Positions 1 through 7,848 of a stretch of 64,000 nucleotides of DNA are shown one piece after another (position 1 is the stretch's first letter; every line of letters begins with the position of its first letter). Origin of the DNA: Aldehydirespirator sp965204415 (GTDB lineage: Bacteria; Actinomycetota; Acidimicrobiia; Acidimicrobiales; Aldehydirespiratoraceae); NCBI GenBank assembly GCA_965204415.1, contig CBDBEL010000004.1, forward strand, positions 930,001-994,000. The letters run 5' to 3'. Below the pieces are notes generated by a model. It saw nothing but the letters and a program-made list of their open reading frames with translations, was not told where the DNA came from and did no database searches. The position numbers were made by a program, and so were the translations under genes.

Positions 1-194
1 GCCACCGGAACCCGGTCCGGCGACGCCTCGATCACATCGATCACCCTGGCTCTGGCCCAGCGCCGGTCGACGGTGTGGACCTCGGCGGTGACCAGTTCCC
101 CCGGCAGGGCGCCCTCGACGAACACGACTCGCCCGTCGGAGCCCCTCGCCACGCCGACGCCGTCGCGCGCCGTGGCCGTCACCCGCAACTCCAC
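1..194 (-). CDS. TRAM-domain class I RNA methyltransferase, N-terminal part
   Basis: This is the 5' end of a gene that runs off the left edge. About 64 codons are visible, from a GTG whose complement is at 192-194. The translation has the pattern of a TRAM RNA-binding domain (VTATARDGVGVARGSDGRVV, then FVEGALPGELVTAEV). That is the usual N-terminus of RumA/TrmA-type 23S rRNA or tRNA uracil-5 methyltransferases. A GGGGAGG stretch lies upstream on the same strand, but its spacing to this GTG is long, so the exact start is uncertain. The catalytic domain is outside the window, so the substrate cannot be named. The gene is divergent from rpe. Confidence 0.7.
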   Translation of the reverse strand, partial: MELRVTATARDGVGVARGSDGRVVFVEGALPGELVTAEVHTVDRRWARARVIDVIEASPDRVPV

Positions 195-307
195 AAAGCG
201 ACGGTATCGGCACTACCGGCGATAGCGACCCACCTCCCCGACACATGTGTCCGTGAGCATCCGGCTAGCCGGCCGCAGGCAACCGCGCCGTACCGTCTCC
301 GCTCGTC

Positions 308-313
308 TATCGT
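308..313 (+). promoter_or_regulatory. -10 box of rpe, leaderless type
   Basis: TATCGT lies 6 nt before the GTG at 320, and there is no Shine-Dalgarno between them. This TANNNT-N6-start layout recurs across the window and is the one expected for leaderless actinobacterial mRNA. It supports 320 as the rpe start. Confidence 0.45.
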
Positions 314-319
314 GCGAGC

Positions 320-976
320 GTGGTTGTGGAGATCGCGCCTTCGATGCTCGCGGCCGACGCTTCCCGTCTGGGCCAAGAGTGCCGGAACATCGCCGAAGCC
401 GGGGCCCACCGGGTCCACTGGGACGTGATGGACGGCGTGTTCGTGCCCAACCTCACCTTCGGACCGGATGTGGTGGCCGCCTGCCGGCCGCTGGTCGACC
501 TGCCCTTCGAGGCCCATCTGATGGTGGTGAAGCCCGACGAGCTCGCTCCCCGCTACATCGAGGCCGGCTGCGACACCGTGCTGATCCACGCCGAGACGTG
601 CCCTCACCTGCACCGCAGCCTGGCCGCCATCTCGGAGGCCGGGGCCCGCTGCGGCGTGGTGATCAACCCCCACACGCCGGCGTCGAGCATCTCCGAGGTG
701 GTCGAGATGATCGACGAGGTGCTGGTGATGACGGTCAACCCCGGCTTCGGGGGCCAGCGCTACATCGCCTCCGTCGAGTCGAAGATCGCGGCGGTGCGGG
801 CCATGATCGACGCCTCCGGACGCGACATCGACCTGGAGGTCGACGGAGGCATCACCGCGGCCACGGCTCCCGCGGCGGTCGCGGCCGGGGCCAACGTGCT
901 GGTCGCCGGGTCAGCAGTGTTCGGTCACCGCGAGGGCCCGGCCATCGCCATCAAGGAGCTCTCGGCCAGCGTCTAG
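320..976 (+). CDS. rpe: Ribulose-phosphate 3-epimerase
   Basis: The enzyme interconverts D-ribulose 5-phosphate and D-xylulose 5-phosphate in the cytosolic pentose-phosphate pathway. The 218-aa length is normal for the family. Visible motifs are the N-terminal APSMLAAD strand, the metal and catalytic residues H33 and D35 (HWDVMDG), H66 (EAHLMV), the phosphate loop NPGFGGQ near 140-146, and D175 in EVDGGI. The GTG start at 320 is preferred because the -10 box lies 6 nt upstream and the conserved N-terminus begins at once. The next downstream sequence is the displaced clpP 3' end on the opposite strand, so rpe and clpP were probably convergent neighbours before the cassette inserted. Confidence 0.95.
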   Translation: MVVEIAPSMLAADASRLGQECRNIAEAGAHRVHWDVMDGVFVPNLTFGPDVVAACRPLVDLPFEAHLMVVKPDELAPRYIEAGCDTVLIHAETCPHLHRSLAAISEAGARCGVVINPHTPASSISEVVEMIDEVLVMTVNPGFGGQRYIASVESKIAAVRAMIDASGRDIDLEVDGGITAATAPAAVAAGANVLVAGSAVFGHREGPAIAIKELSASV

Positions 977-1072
977 CCCCAGGCGACCCGAACTTGCAGC
1001 AGAATACACGCTATCGGTGCCTAACGCTGCCAATTCCGCCCGCGGCTGGGACTCGGCCGCGGGAGCCACAGG

Positions 1073-1244
1073 TCAGAGCATCTCGCCGCGCTTGACGATC
1101 ACGTGGTCGATGATGCCGTAGTCCATGGCCTCCTCGGCCGTGAACCAGCGATCGCGGTCGGAGTCGGCCTCGATCTGCTCGACGGTCTGCCCGGTGTGGT
1201 GGGCGATGCGCTCCTGCAGCAGCTTCTTGGTGTAGGCCATCTGC
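1073..1244 (-). pseudogene. clpP: Displaced 3' end of clpP (C-terminal 56 codons plus stop)
   Basis: This reads as the last part of ClpP, from AYTKKLLQERIAHHTGQ to the terminal RGEML and a TGA stop. It has no N-terminal half and no start. Positions 1077-1244 match 4104-4271 of the intact clpP with two differences (1082 and 1190), both synonymous. The stop differs too: TGA here, TAG in the intact gene. Synonymous divergence shows that two different alleles are present, not a recent duplication. I infer this is the original gene end, pushed away when a cassette carrying its own clpP end inserted. Homology stops abruptly at 1244. Confidence 0.85.
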
Positions 1245-1321
1245 CGAGGCCGGTCCCCACGCGACACGCCACCGCGCCAGTCGCGGGTGGCCTACGAGTC
1301 GCCAACTTCTCCACCGAGGGC

Positions 1322-1327
1322 TAGAAT
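1322..1327 (+). promoter_or_regulatory. -10 box of the cassette operon
   Basis: TAGAAT lies 6 nt before the ATG at 1334, a near-consensus leaderless promoter. It sits about 80 bp inside the left cassette end, so the three genes carry their own promoter. Confidence 0.5.
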
Positions 1328-1333
1328 CGCGAC

Positions 1334-1993
1334 ATGGCAGCACCAAAGTCGCTCATCGTGGAGGACTTGACCTCCCTTTGGGGACTCAGCAATTTGAGTG
1401 AGGATGACTTCGGTGCGCTTCTTGCGGAAGTCTCTGAAGCTCAGCCGACGCCGCGCATAAGCACTCTTTGCGACGCGGTTGCCGCCGAGTATCAGACGCT
1501 GATTCGCGCTCTCGTGCGAGTGGCCATCAACTTTCGCGTCGATGAGAGTGAGATTCGAGACCTACTGACCGACCATGTCGAGCAGATTACTGAGATGCCG
1601 TTGGATCGTATCTCAGATGAACAAATAACGCGAGCAGTTGACCGCTCCCTAGAACTCTTGAACTCTAGGCCGATACGTTTTCTAATGTTATCAGACAACC
1701 TCCGAAGGTCACATGAACATACGTTCATGGACGCTGCAGTAGTCACAGATCTCCGTCCCATTGCGGATGTAGATTCCGACACAGGCGATCCACAGATCAT
1801 CGCAACTCTACGCCGCCACAACCTCCGTCTGACGACACTCGATTATGAACTCAACAGACAGGTGCACTTTTTCGTTTTGGACGATGAGGACTTGACCTTC
1901 TTGATATCTGTCCTCCGCGACGCTCTTGAGTTGATTCCAGCGCTTAAGCAACTCTCAGAACAGAATGATCTGATCGACTTAAGTCTCAGTTGA
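1334..1993 (+). CDS. Cassette gene 1, 219-aa protein of unknown function
   Basis: I do not recognise the family. The protein is acidic and soluble, with no signal peptide or membrane segment. The first 100 residues look helical. The C-terminal 90 residues alternate short beta-like stretches (DAAVVTDLRPIADVD, LRLTTLDYELNRQVHFFVLD) with a final amphipathic helix (TFLISVLRDALELI), which suggests a compact alpha/beta domain. The ATG at 1334 is set by the -10 box 6 nt upstream. It is the first gene of the clpP cassette and shares its low G+C. About 145 nt separate it from gene 2. A regulator or immunity role is possible, but nothing in the sequence shows it. Confidence 0.7.
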   Translation: MAAPKSLIVEDLTSLWGLSNLSEDDFGALLAEVSEAQPTPRISTLCDAVAAEYQTLIRALVRVAINFRVDESEIRDLLTDHVEQITEMPLDRISDEQITRAVDRSLELLNSRPIRFLMLSDNLRRSHEHTFMDAAVVTDLRPIADVDSDTGDPQIIATLRRHNLRLTTLDYELNRQVHFFVLDDEDLTFLISVLRDALELIPALKQLSEQNDLIDLSLS

Positions 1994-2138
1994 CCCATTG
2001 TCAGCGATTGCGTCGAGGGGTGGATTATCATGAGAGCGCTACTAGTTCGAACTCCTCGGGATCAACATCGGAGGCGTAAGCAGATCTTGTCCGCTAGATC
2101 AGCGTGTTACGAAACGATCCCGGCGTTGGCGACCGATA

Positions 2139-2789
2139 ATGCCTGACACCATCGAGGACGCTCGTAGACTCATTGAATTAGCACGCCTTGCTACGACTTT
2201 CCGACCAAGTGAGTTGCATAGGTTCTTCGAGATTTCCGAGACCGTCACAGAGCAGCCAGAGCAAGTCTGGGACAAGTTGGACGACTTGCGGCGTGAAGTT
2301 TCTGGACGTTTGAGTATGTTGCAGCCCGAGCACGACTATGCTCGTTGCATTTCAATTACTCAATTCTGGGGTTACTGTCTCCCAAAGTCAGCACAGGGCG
2401 AGTTTGAGAATGCTGAGGACTATGCAGACTATTTGGCGGGGTTGCCGAAACCTGATTTGACTGCTTTCAGCGATCTAGCGGGTCCAGAGGACGACGAGAT
2501 CATTCCCGCGGCAAACTCATGGATCATTCCGTATGGTCAAGTAGCGGAACTTGACGGCGTGCAGCTTCGCACGAAACTGCAGCTGCGCGATCACCGCACG
2601 GGTCCACTGTTGCTCTTGGTTCTGCCGCGTGACAAACTCCGTCAGTTCGGCTGTAGGGTCCGGCGACCTGTGGGGCTTGATGCGGTACACAAACGTCATC
2701 TACAATGGGCGGCGGAGGCAGTGCCAGAGGAACGTATCGATGGCCCCATACTTAGAGGAACAGTCGGAGGTGTATCATGGAAGCCGTAG
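2139..2789 (+). CDS. Cassette gene 2, 216-aa protein of unknown function
   Basis: I recognise no family. The N-terminal 60 residues look helical and charged. A central stretch with aromatic residues (SITQFWGYCLPKSA) is followed by a likely beta-rich half (IIPYGQVAELDGVQLRTKLQL, then GPLLLLVLPRDKL). There is no membrane segment long enough to span a bilayer. Base composition matches cassette genes 1 and 3. Its end overlaps the start of gene 3 by 13 bp, so the two are probably translationally coupled and their products may form a pair. The ATG at 2139 has only a weak ribosome site. No alternative start is better supported. Confidence 0.65.
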   Translation: MPDTIEDARRLIELARLATTFRPSELHRFFEISETVTEQPEQVWDKLDDLRREVSGRLSMLQPEHDYARCISITQFWGYCLPKSAQGEFENAEDYADYLAGLPKPDLTAFSDLAGPEDDEIIPAANSWIIPYGQVAELDGVQLRTKLQLRDHRTGPLLLLVLPRDKLRQFGCRVRRPVGLDAVHKRHLQWAAEAVPEERIDGPILRGTVGGVSWKP

Positions 2790-3967
2790 ACACGCCATCG
2801 CCAGGCTTGTTCGCATTCGTACTTCGCGTTCTCGCGACAGCTGACCCATGGGATTCATCAGCTAACGTGTGTATGAACCGACTCTCACAGCACTTGACGC
2901 TGCAACACGCGCGTCAGTTGCCGTGCGCAATTGGAGAGGTCATTGGTCTGCTTCGCGGTGCAAAGACGAACCTTCAGTTGGCGTCCGATCTCGTTGCCTC
3001 CTTTAACCTCTACGAAGCTGCGTCACATCTGGTCGATGCCGCGCTCGGGCATACCAACGACTGGGATCATCGACTTCTGCTCAACGCTGCATCCATTTCT
3101 GGACATCCATCAGTTCATGAAAGTGTTCGTACACGAGTTGCGGAAGCAGTGAAGGACATACCCGCGGCCCTAGTTCGTCTTGATCCCAGCGCTCCCACGC
3201 CCAACGAACGTCTGATCCGCCTCCAGCGGCGATGCTGGCCAGGCCTTCAGACTGACGACGACGATTATGATCTCCCGCCAACGGTCGTCTTCGATTCAAG
3301 CGTGGATAGACGCGCCATGTTATGGCTAAGCGGTGCGCTACATCGGTACGGTTATGCTATTCGACGAATCGGAGAAGAACGTCATCTACCCGAATGGTTC
3401 GGGAACCGCACTGCGGTTGTATGTACGGCCGAATCTGCTCATCGGTTCTTAATGGAATCAAGACTTGAAGAAAGCCAGATCATAACAACACGAGAGGGCA
3501 TACTCGATGAGAACACCATCAATCAGGTGCTCTCTGAGATCTGGCAATCCCGTCCTGCCAACTGGAAGCGCGATACCACCACGCCGAAGCTATCTGATGG
3601 CACGCCGCCTCGCGAATCTCGCAGGTCTGAATCCCTCACGAACATAGAGTTTTGGGACGCGTTCTATGAAGATTCACTCCACCATGCCATGTTGAAACCA
3701 ACCGGTATGTATCTTCTGACCCACACGGCATGGAAAGATAAGATTGCTCCAGCGGCTTATGACTTGGGTGAACGTGAGTCTTGGTATCCGGTAGAGAAGC
3801 ATCTACTTGGCGCGTCACACAAGTCTACGGCCGAGTATGTCCCTAGTGTTTTCGAGCCAATGCCGCCACTGCGCTCTGGTGCTATCGATGACGAGATGGT
3901 GACCAATATGGACAGCAGACGAAGATACAGGACGCTGAGAAGCGCCTACCGGACCCGCGTTGGTTGA
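2777..3967 (+). CDS. Cassette gene 3, 396-aa protein of unknown function
   Basis: I do not recognise this protein. The N-terminal 160 residues look like helical repeats (SDLVASFNLYEAASHLVDAALG). Residues 170-270 look alpha/beta: VVFDSSVDRRAMLWLSGALH, then AVVCTAESAHRFL and IITTREGILDE. That acidic strand-end pattern could suit a PIN-like or Toprim-like nuclease fold, but no complete catalytic set is visible and the idea is weak. The C-terminal third has tryptophan and tyrosine clusters. A clear Shine-Dalgarno (GGAGGT) precedes the ATG at 2777 inside gene 2. It is the largest product of the cassette and a natural candidate for the effector. Confidence 0.7.
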   Translation: MEAVDTPSPGLFAFVLRVLATADPWDSSANVCMNRLSQHLTLQHARQLPCAIGEVIGLLRGAKTNLQLASDLVASFNLYEAASHLVDAALGHTNDWDHRLLLNAASISGHPSVHESVRTRVAEAVKDIPAALVRLDPSAPTPNERLIRLQRRCWPGLQTDDDDYDLPPTVVFDSSVDRRAMLWLSGALHRYGYAIRRIGEERHLPEWFGNRTAVVCTAESAHRFLMESRLEESQIITTREGILDENTINQVLSEIWQSRPANWKRDTTTPKLSDGTPPRESRRSESLTNIEFWDAFYEDSLHHAMLKPTGMYLLTHTAWKDKIAPAAYDLGERESWYPVEKHLLGASHKSTAEYVPSVFEPMPPLRSGAIDDEMVTNMDSRRRYRTLRSAYRTRVG

Positions 3968-4099
3968 AAGGTTGGCCTTCCAAGTTTGCGTTGGCTATCT
4001 CAATGCACCACGCTTGTTGCGAACCGTCGAGAGACTCAAGCACCTCAGCGACAGCGCGCTCCATCAATCCGGGCATGAGCGGCGGTGTAGGGATGCGAT

Positions 4100-4729
4100 C
4101 TATAGCATTTCGCCGCGCTTGACGATCACGTGGTCGATGATGCCGTAGTCCATGGCCTCCTCGGCCGTGAACCAGCGATCGCGGTCGGAGTCGGCCTCGA
4201 TCTGCTCGACGGTCTGTCCGGTGTGGTGGGCGATGCGCTCCTGCAGCAGCTTCTTGGTGTAGGCCATCTGCTCGGCCTGGATGGCGATGTCGGTGGCCTG
4301 GCCGCGAACCCCGCCCAGAGGCTGGTGCATCATGATCCGGGCGTGGGGCAGCGCGTAGCGCTTGTCTGGGGCGCCCGCGCACAGCAGGAACTGTCCCATC
4401 GACGCGCCGAGCCCGATGCAGATCGTGCCCACCTCGGGCTGGATGAACTGCATGGTGTCGTAGATGGCCATGCCCGAGGTGACCGAGCCGCCAGGGCTGT
4501 TGATGTACAGCCAGATCGGCTTGCTGGCGTCCTGGCCCTCGAGGTACAGCAACTGGGCCATGATGAAGTTGGCGATCTCGTCGTTGACGTCGGAGCCGAG
4601 CACGACGATGCGGTCCTGCAGCAGCCGGTTGTACACCTCGCTCTGGCGGTTGGGGGCCGACGTCGGCGTGTCGAATCCGACCTCGGCGGGAGCGGGCCGG
4701 AGCTGGGGCGGCAGCGAATGAGAGCTCAT
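4100..4729 (-). CDS. clpP: ATP-dependent Clp protease proteolytic subunit
   Basis: This is the 209-aa serine peptidase that forms the heptameric chamber of ClpXP/ClpCP. The catalytic triad is complete: S110 (GASMGQ), H135 (RIMMHQP) and D184 (SDRDRW), with the spacing of E. coli ClpP. The substrate loop INSPGGSVTSG is present. I start it at the ATG complementary to 4727-4729. A -10 box TAGCCT (complement of 4737-4742) sits 7 nt upstream, and the residues beyond it are low-complexity. The last 56 codons lie in the 168-bp repeat and were probably supplied by the inserted cassette, so the gene is a hybrid that stayed functional. No clpX or second clpP is in view. Confidence 0.95.
   Translation of the reverse strand: MSSHSLPPQLRPAPAEVGFDTPTSAPNRQSEVYNRLLQDRIVVLGSDVNDEIANFIMAQLLYLEGQDASKPIWLYINSPGGSVTSGMAIYDTMQFIQPEVGTICIGLGASMGQFLLCAGAPDKRYALPHARIMMHQPLGGVRGQATDIAIQAEQMAYTKKLLQERIAHHTGQTVEQIEADSDRDRWFTAEEAMDYGIIDHVIVKRGEML
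4104..4271. repeat. 168-bp direct repeat, right copy (3' end of intact clpP)
   Basis: This copy pairs with 1077-1244 in the same orientation. The two differ at 4109 and 4217 only, both silent third positions in clpP. The left partner is part of the displaced gene end. Together they bound the cassette. Confidence 0.9.
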
Positions 4730-4736
4730 GGCGCGC

Positions 4737-4742
4737 AGGCTA
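4737..4742 (-). promoter_or_regulatory. -10 box of clpP
   Basis: TAGCCT on the minus strand lies 7 nt before the clpP ATG with no Shine-Dalgarno between. It fits the leaderless pattern seen elsewhere in the window. Confidence 0.4.
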
Positions 4743-4837
4743 CCGCCCCCTCCCCAATGATCCGCACGGACGGAGATTTGAAACATAATTTTCTGATTAT
4801 TCCTGTTATGTTGAGCTTCTTTGTCTCACCTTGGGGG

Positions 4838-4843
4838 TATAGT
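4838..4843 (+). promoter_or_regulatory. -10 box of the DUF222/HNH gene
   Basis: TATAGT lies 7 nt before the ATG at 4851, again a leaderless layout. It argues for 4851 over the ATG at 4821. Confidence 0.45.
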
Positions 4844-4850
4844 TACATGC

Positions 4851-6032
4851 ATGGAATTAGCTGTGGATTCGCACGCGGCGGCAAGTGGAGTCGCCACCGA
4901 CTCATGCGAAGAAGGCACTGACGTAGCTGCGCTCAGTGACGGCGAGCTTGTGGAGCGGATGACGCTGTTGGGGCGGGAGCGGTCCCGGGTGGATGCGCTG
5001 TTGGCTGAGACGACCGCTGAGATGCAGCGGCGGATGGGTGGGCGGGGTGCAGCGGCGATGATGCGCGAGCGGCTGCATGTGTCGGCCAAGCAGGCGACCG
5101 CGGACACCGAGCTGGCCGCGTCTCTGGCCGAGTATCCCGCCACCTTGGCGGCTTGGCGCTCAGGCGAGATCACCGCGGGCCATGCTCGGGTGATCGCTCG
5201 GGTGGGCGCCGATCCCGAGCACGCTGATGAGCCGGCTCTGTTGGAGATGGCCCGGGGCTATCCGGTGGACATGTTCGCCCGGATGACCCGCCAGTACATG
5301 AGCTCGCAGGACTCCTCTGAGCAGCACAAGCGCCAGCGCGAGAACCGTTGGGCGTCGCTGGTGCAGGACCCCGACGGGTCATGGCGGCTGTCGGCGTACT
5401 TTGATCACTGCACCGGCAAGCGCGTCAGCCTTGCGTTCCACCAGATGGTGCGCAACTACCGAAACGGCAAACCGGGCTATGAACGGGTGACCGCCCCGCA
5501 ACGCCGCGCCGACGCATTGGCCAACCTGATCACCGGCGAGGGCGCCCACCGCCGTCCCGACACCACGCTGCTGGTCATCGCTGACTACGACACCGTGTCA
5601 CGCGAGCTGAAGAACCTGCGCTATGACGACGGCGTAGCCGTCCCTGCCGACCGGATCGCAACGCTGGCCGCCGATGCGAAGATCCTGCCCGCCGTCTTCA
5701 GCGCCGACGGCGATCCGCTGTGGCTGGGACGGTCACAGCGTGACGCCAGTACCGGCCAGCGCCTAGTGCTCGCGGCCCGCGACGGTGGCTGTGTCAACTG
5801 CGCGGCCCCCGCTGAAGGCGGCGAACCCCACCACATCGAATGGTTCAGCCGGGGCGGACCCACCGACATAGACAATCTCGCCCTGCTATGCGAACGCTGC
5901 CACCACCTCATCCACGACGACGGATGGCAACTCCACAAACACAACGGCCGCCACAGGCTCCGCCCCCCGGCGAAGCGATCCGACCGGGCCGCACCCGCGG
6001 CCTCAGAGCGCAACCCCATCCTGAGAACCTGA
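4851..6032 (+). CDS. DUF222 domain HNH endonuclease (13E12 repeat family)
   Basis: The 393-aa protein has an N-terminal helical DUF222 region, including the typical pattern of a long amphipathic helix followed by AEYPATLAAWRSGEITAGHA. A C-terminal HNH domain lies near residues 310-360, with CVNC, EPHHIEWFSRGGPTD, NLALLC and CHHLIH. The two CxxC-type pairs would bind zinc, and the HH/N/H set is the catalytic beta-beta-alpha metal motif. The family is highly multiplied in actinobacterial genomes. Its biological role is unsettled, and many copies may be mobile or selfish. The gene is divergent from clpP and ends just before tRNA-Leu. Confidence 0.85.
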   Translation: MELAVDSHAAASGVATDSCEEGTDVAALSDGELVERMTLLGRERSRVDALLAETTAEMQRRMGGRGAAAMMRERLHVSAKQATADTELAASLAEYPATLAAWRSGEITAGHARVIARVGADPEHADEPALLEMARGYPVDMFARMTRQYMSSQDSSEQHKRQRENRWASLVQDPDGSWRLSAYFDHCTGKRVSLAFHQMVRNYRNGKPGYERVTAPQRRADALANLITGEGAHRRPDTTLLVIADYDTVSRELKNLRYDDGVAVPADRIATLAADAKILPAVFSADGDPLWLGRSQRDASTGQRLVLAARDGGCVNCAAPAEGGEPHHIEWFSRGGPTDIDNLALLCERCHHLIHDDGWQLHKHNGRHRLRPPAKRSDRAAPAASERNPILRT

Positions 6033-6066
6033 CGCTCGTGGCCCGCGGGCTAGCCTGACTGGCCTC

Positions 6067-6151
6067 GCGGACGTGGCGGAATCTGGCAGACGCGCTGGGT
6101 TTAGGTCCCAGTACCCACCAGGGTGTGGGGGTTCGAATCCCCCCGTCCGCA
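6067..6151 (+). tRNA. tRNA-Leu(UAG)
   Basis: This is an 85-nt class II tRNA. The acceptor arms GCGGACG and CGTCCGC pair fully. The anticodon stem CTGGG/CCCAG encloses the loop TTTAGGT, giving anticodon UAG (codon CUA). A variable arm follows, then the T-arm GGGGGTTCGAATCCCCC. The CCA end is not encoded. No second copy of its 3' end is seen nearby, so there is no sign that the locus is an occupied attachment site. Confidence 0.95.
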
Positions 6152-6568
6152 CCCGCCCACTACCCACTACCTCTTCGGGCACTACCACGAACGTGCGCGG
6201 GCAGGCAGCAGACCCGTCCTACCGCGGGGGTGTCTCTCACTCTTGTTCGCTTCGCTCACGGGCCGCTCGGGCCACGGTCTCGCTCCGTATGAGCCGATTC
6301 GCTCGTCTACCCGCTCGGCCTCCTACTGCCTCTGAACAAGCACCGCGGCATTGTCGCTGCGCCTGCATGAGCCGCCGGGTCTCCCCAACCGCCAGACAGA
6401 ACCCATCACGCGACGCGAATTCCCATGATCGCCGATCGCGACTTCCTCTGATCGCTCACAGCGCGGCCACCACGGCTGCGCACAGTCCAACACGCCCCAG
6501 CGCGGCCGCGACACAGCCCTGGTGAGCCGACCGTAGACTCCGCCACGGCGGGCGATCCAGGGGCGGAC
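6152..6568. other. Non-coding stretch after tRNA-Leu
   Basis: I see no gene here. Open frames through it have no recognisable motif and lack plausible starts. The sequence CTTCGCTCACGGGCCGCTCGG is the kind of low-information debris common near tRNA genes. Confidence 0.4.
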
Positions 6569-6751
6569 ATGGACGACTCCTTGAGCGGCAAGGCGGTCCT
6601 GGTCATCGAGGCCCGACGCGGCATCGGCGAGTGCTTCGCCACCGCCGGATCACACCCACTCAAGGGGCTGGTGGCACTCAACGCTTGGGCCACGCCCACC
6701 GGGCCGCCGTTCCCGGCCGAGCCCGACTGGTACGGACACCGGGCGTCGTGA
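6569..6751 (+). pseudogene. Fragment resembling the start of a short-chain dehydrogenase
   Basis: The first 22 residues (LSGKAVLVIEARRGIGE) align by eye with an SDR N-terminus of the form LSGKxVLVTGAxRGIGE. The glycine-rich TGA is changed to IEA, and similarity is lost after about 25 residues. No Rossmann continuation, catalytic Tyr or Lys follows. It ends at the start of the DnaJ-domain gene. It is best read as a decayed gene end. Chance resemblance is possible because the match is short. Confidence 0.3.
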
Positions 6752-7848
6752 GCTACTACGAGATTCTCGGCGTCTCCGAGAATGCCTCGGCCTCAGACAT
6801 CACAAAGGCATACCGCAAGCTGATCAGGAGGCTGCATCCCGACACCAACCCGACCGACCCGGCCGCTGAGGAACTCTTCAAAGAGCACTACAAGGAGGTG
6901 GTGGCAGCCTACGACGTGCTCGGTAACGCCTCCAAGCGCAGGGCTTACGATGAAGCTCGCGGACAGCGACAGTGCCCCGAATCCGAGCGGCAGCCACCGC
7001 CACGAGGCCCATCGACGAGAGAACCCGATGACCGCCGAGCACCGCACCGCGAACGGGCTGCGTCGCAGGACCACCTCCGCAGAGAAACCCGCCAGCCGGG
7101 TGAGCCGCCGAAACCGCGGCAACCACGGCGCCCCGAACCCGAGCCAAGTGCGCCGTCCGACCGCGGTGCTCATGGCGACGGCGCTCCTAACACGAGCGAC
7201 GGCCATCACCGCCGACGCTTACGGACGACTCTGTTGGAGTGGCTGATGGCGGCACTAATGCTGTTGGTCGTCTGGGGGTCGGTCGGCGTCGCAGTCTTCC
7301 TCGGCGTCCGCTTCCTGTTCTATGACGAGTCGCCAGCTGAAGTTCTGGCGTGGGCAGTGGATGCGGTGACGACCGGCAAAGCGGACGGTACCGGCTGGCG
7401 ACTCGGGGAGCCCCACGAAGCGGAATGGGGCATGATTCACGCCCGGGCGTGGGTGGAGGCGGTGTCATCTGACAACCTGCTTTCCTCCGACAACCTGCTT
7501 GAGGTGCGCTGTGTGACCGACTTCGAGCGCGGTGTCGACCGGGGTCTCTACGCGGTCTTGCACCCGGCCTCGTTTCGCTTGCGTGTGGCCCTGTCGATGG
7601 CAAGGACGATGCCGGTCTTTAGCCGGTTCTCCAGCGAGCAGCACGTGTCAGAGAGCGAGTGGCTTGTCGGAGAGTCGGTTCTCTGGCTTGACCCGGAAGA
7701 TACGGAGCGCTTCCTGGCCCGTTTCGGCGGGGCGGACAAGCTGTTTCTGCGCATCGAATACGGCGGAAACAGCAACAGCGAACAACAACTGACGTTCGAC
7801 CTCGGGGACTCGTCCGCCCTCTCAACCGTCGATTCCGCATGTGAATAG
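6748..7848 (+). CDS. J-domain (DnaJ-like) membrane protein
   Basis: The 366-aa protein starts with a J domain: YYEILGVSENASASDITKAY, with HPD at residues 30-32, the tripeptide that stimulates Hsp70 ATPase. A Pro/Arg/Glu-rich linker covers about 70-160. One membrane helix covers about 163-190 (LMAALMLLVVWGSVGVAVFL). A soluble C-terminal domain of about 175 residues is not recognised. There is no zinc-finger or G/F region, so this is a class III J protein, probably recruiting DnaK at the membrane. The GTG at 6748 is chosen because MSYYEILG is the canonical J-domain start. A small in-frame tandem duplication (SSDNLL twice) lies near 7467-7500. Confidence 0.75.
   Translation: MSYYEILGVSENASASDITKAYRKLIRRLHPDTNPTDPAAEELFKEHYKEVVAAYDVLGNASKRRAYDEARGQRQCPESERQPPPRGPSTREPDDRRAPHRERAASQDHLRRETRQPGEPPKPRQPRRPEPEPSAPSDRGAHGDGAPNTSDGHHRRRLRTTLLEWLMAALMLLVVWGSVGVAVFLGVRFLFYDESPAEVLAWAVDAVTTGKADGTGWRLGEPHEAEWGMIHARAWVEAVSSDNLLSSDNLLEVRCVTDFERGVDRGLYAVLHPASFRLRVALSMARTMPVFSRFSSEQHVSESEWLVGESVLWLDPEDTERFLARFGGADKLFLRIEYGGNSNSEQQLTFDLGDSSALSTVDSACE

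Larger units (their letters stand above)
1245..4103. mobile_element. Cassette inserted in the clpP 3' end, carrying three unknown genes
   Basis: The segment lies between the displaced and the intact clpP 3' ends. It contains three same-direction genes and no recognisable integrase or transposase. Its base composition is clearly lower in G+C than its surroundings: 1681-1740 is 27 of 60 G or C, while flanking genes are strongly GC-rich. Codon use is relaxed, with many A/T third positions. Insertion into a gene's 3' end with replacement of that end is typical of integrases that regenerate their target, or of homologous exchange through a conserved gene end. Which of these moved it cannot be told from the window. 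Confidence 0.7.

Noticed and set aside
247..1095. Long open frame overlapping rpe in another frame
   Set aside because: Its translation is Arg/Gly-rich without motifs, a normal shadow in GC-rich DNA. rpe in the overlapping frame is unmistakable.
2777..3967. PIN-like nuclease identification for cassette gene 3
   Set aside because: Only one acidic strand end (VVFDSS) resembles PIN motif I. The other acidic residues at family spacing are not evident, so I left the gene unnamed.
6067..6151. tRNA-Leu as the attachment site of the following accessory region
   Set aside because: No second copy of its 3' end and no integrase are found downstream; the J-domain gene and debris that follow show no element structure.
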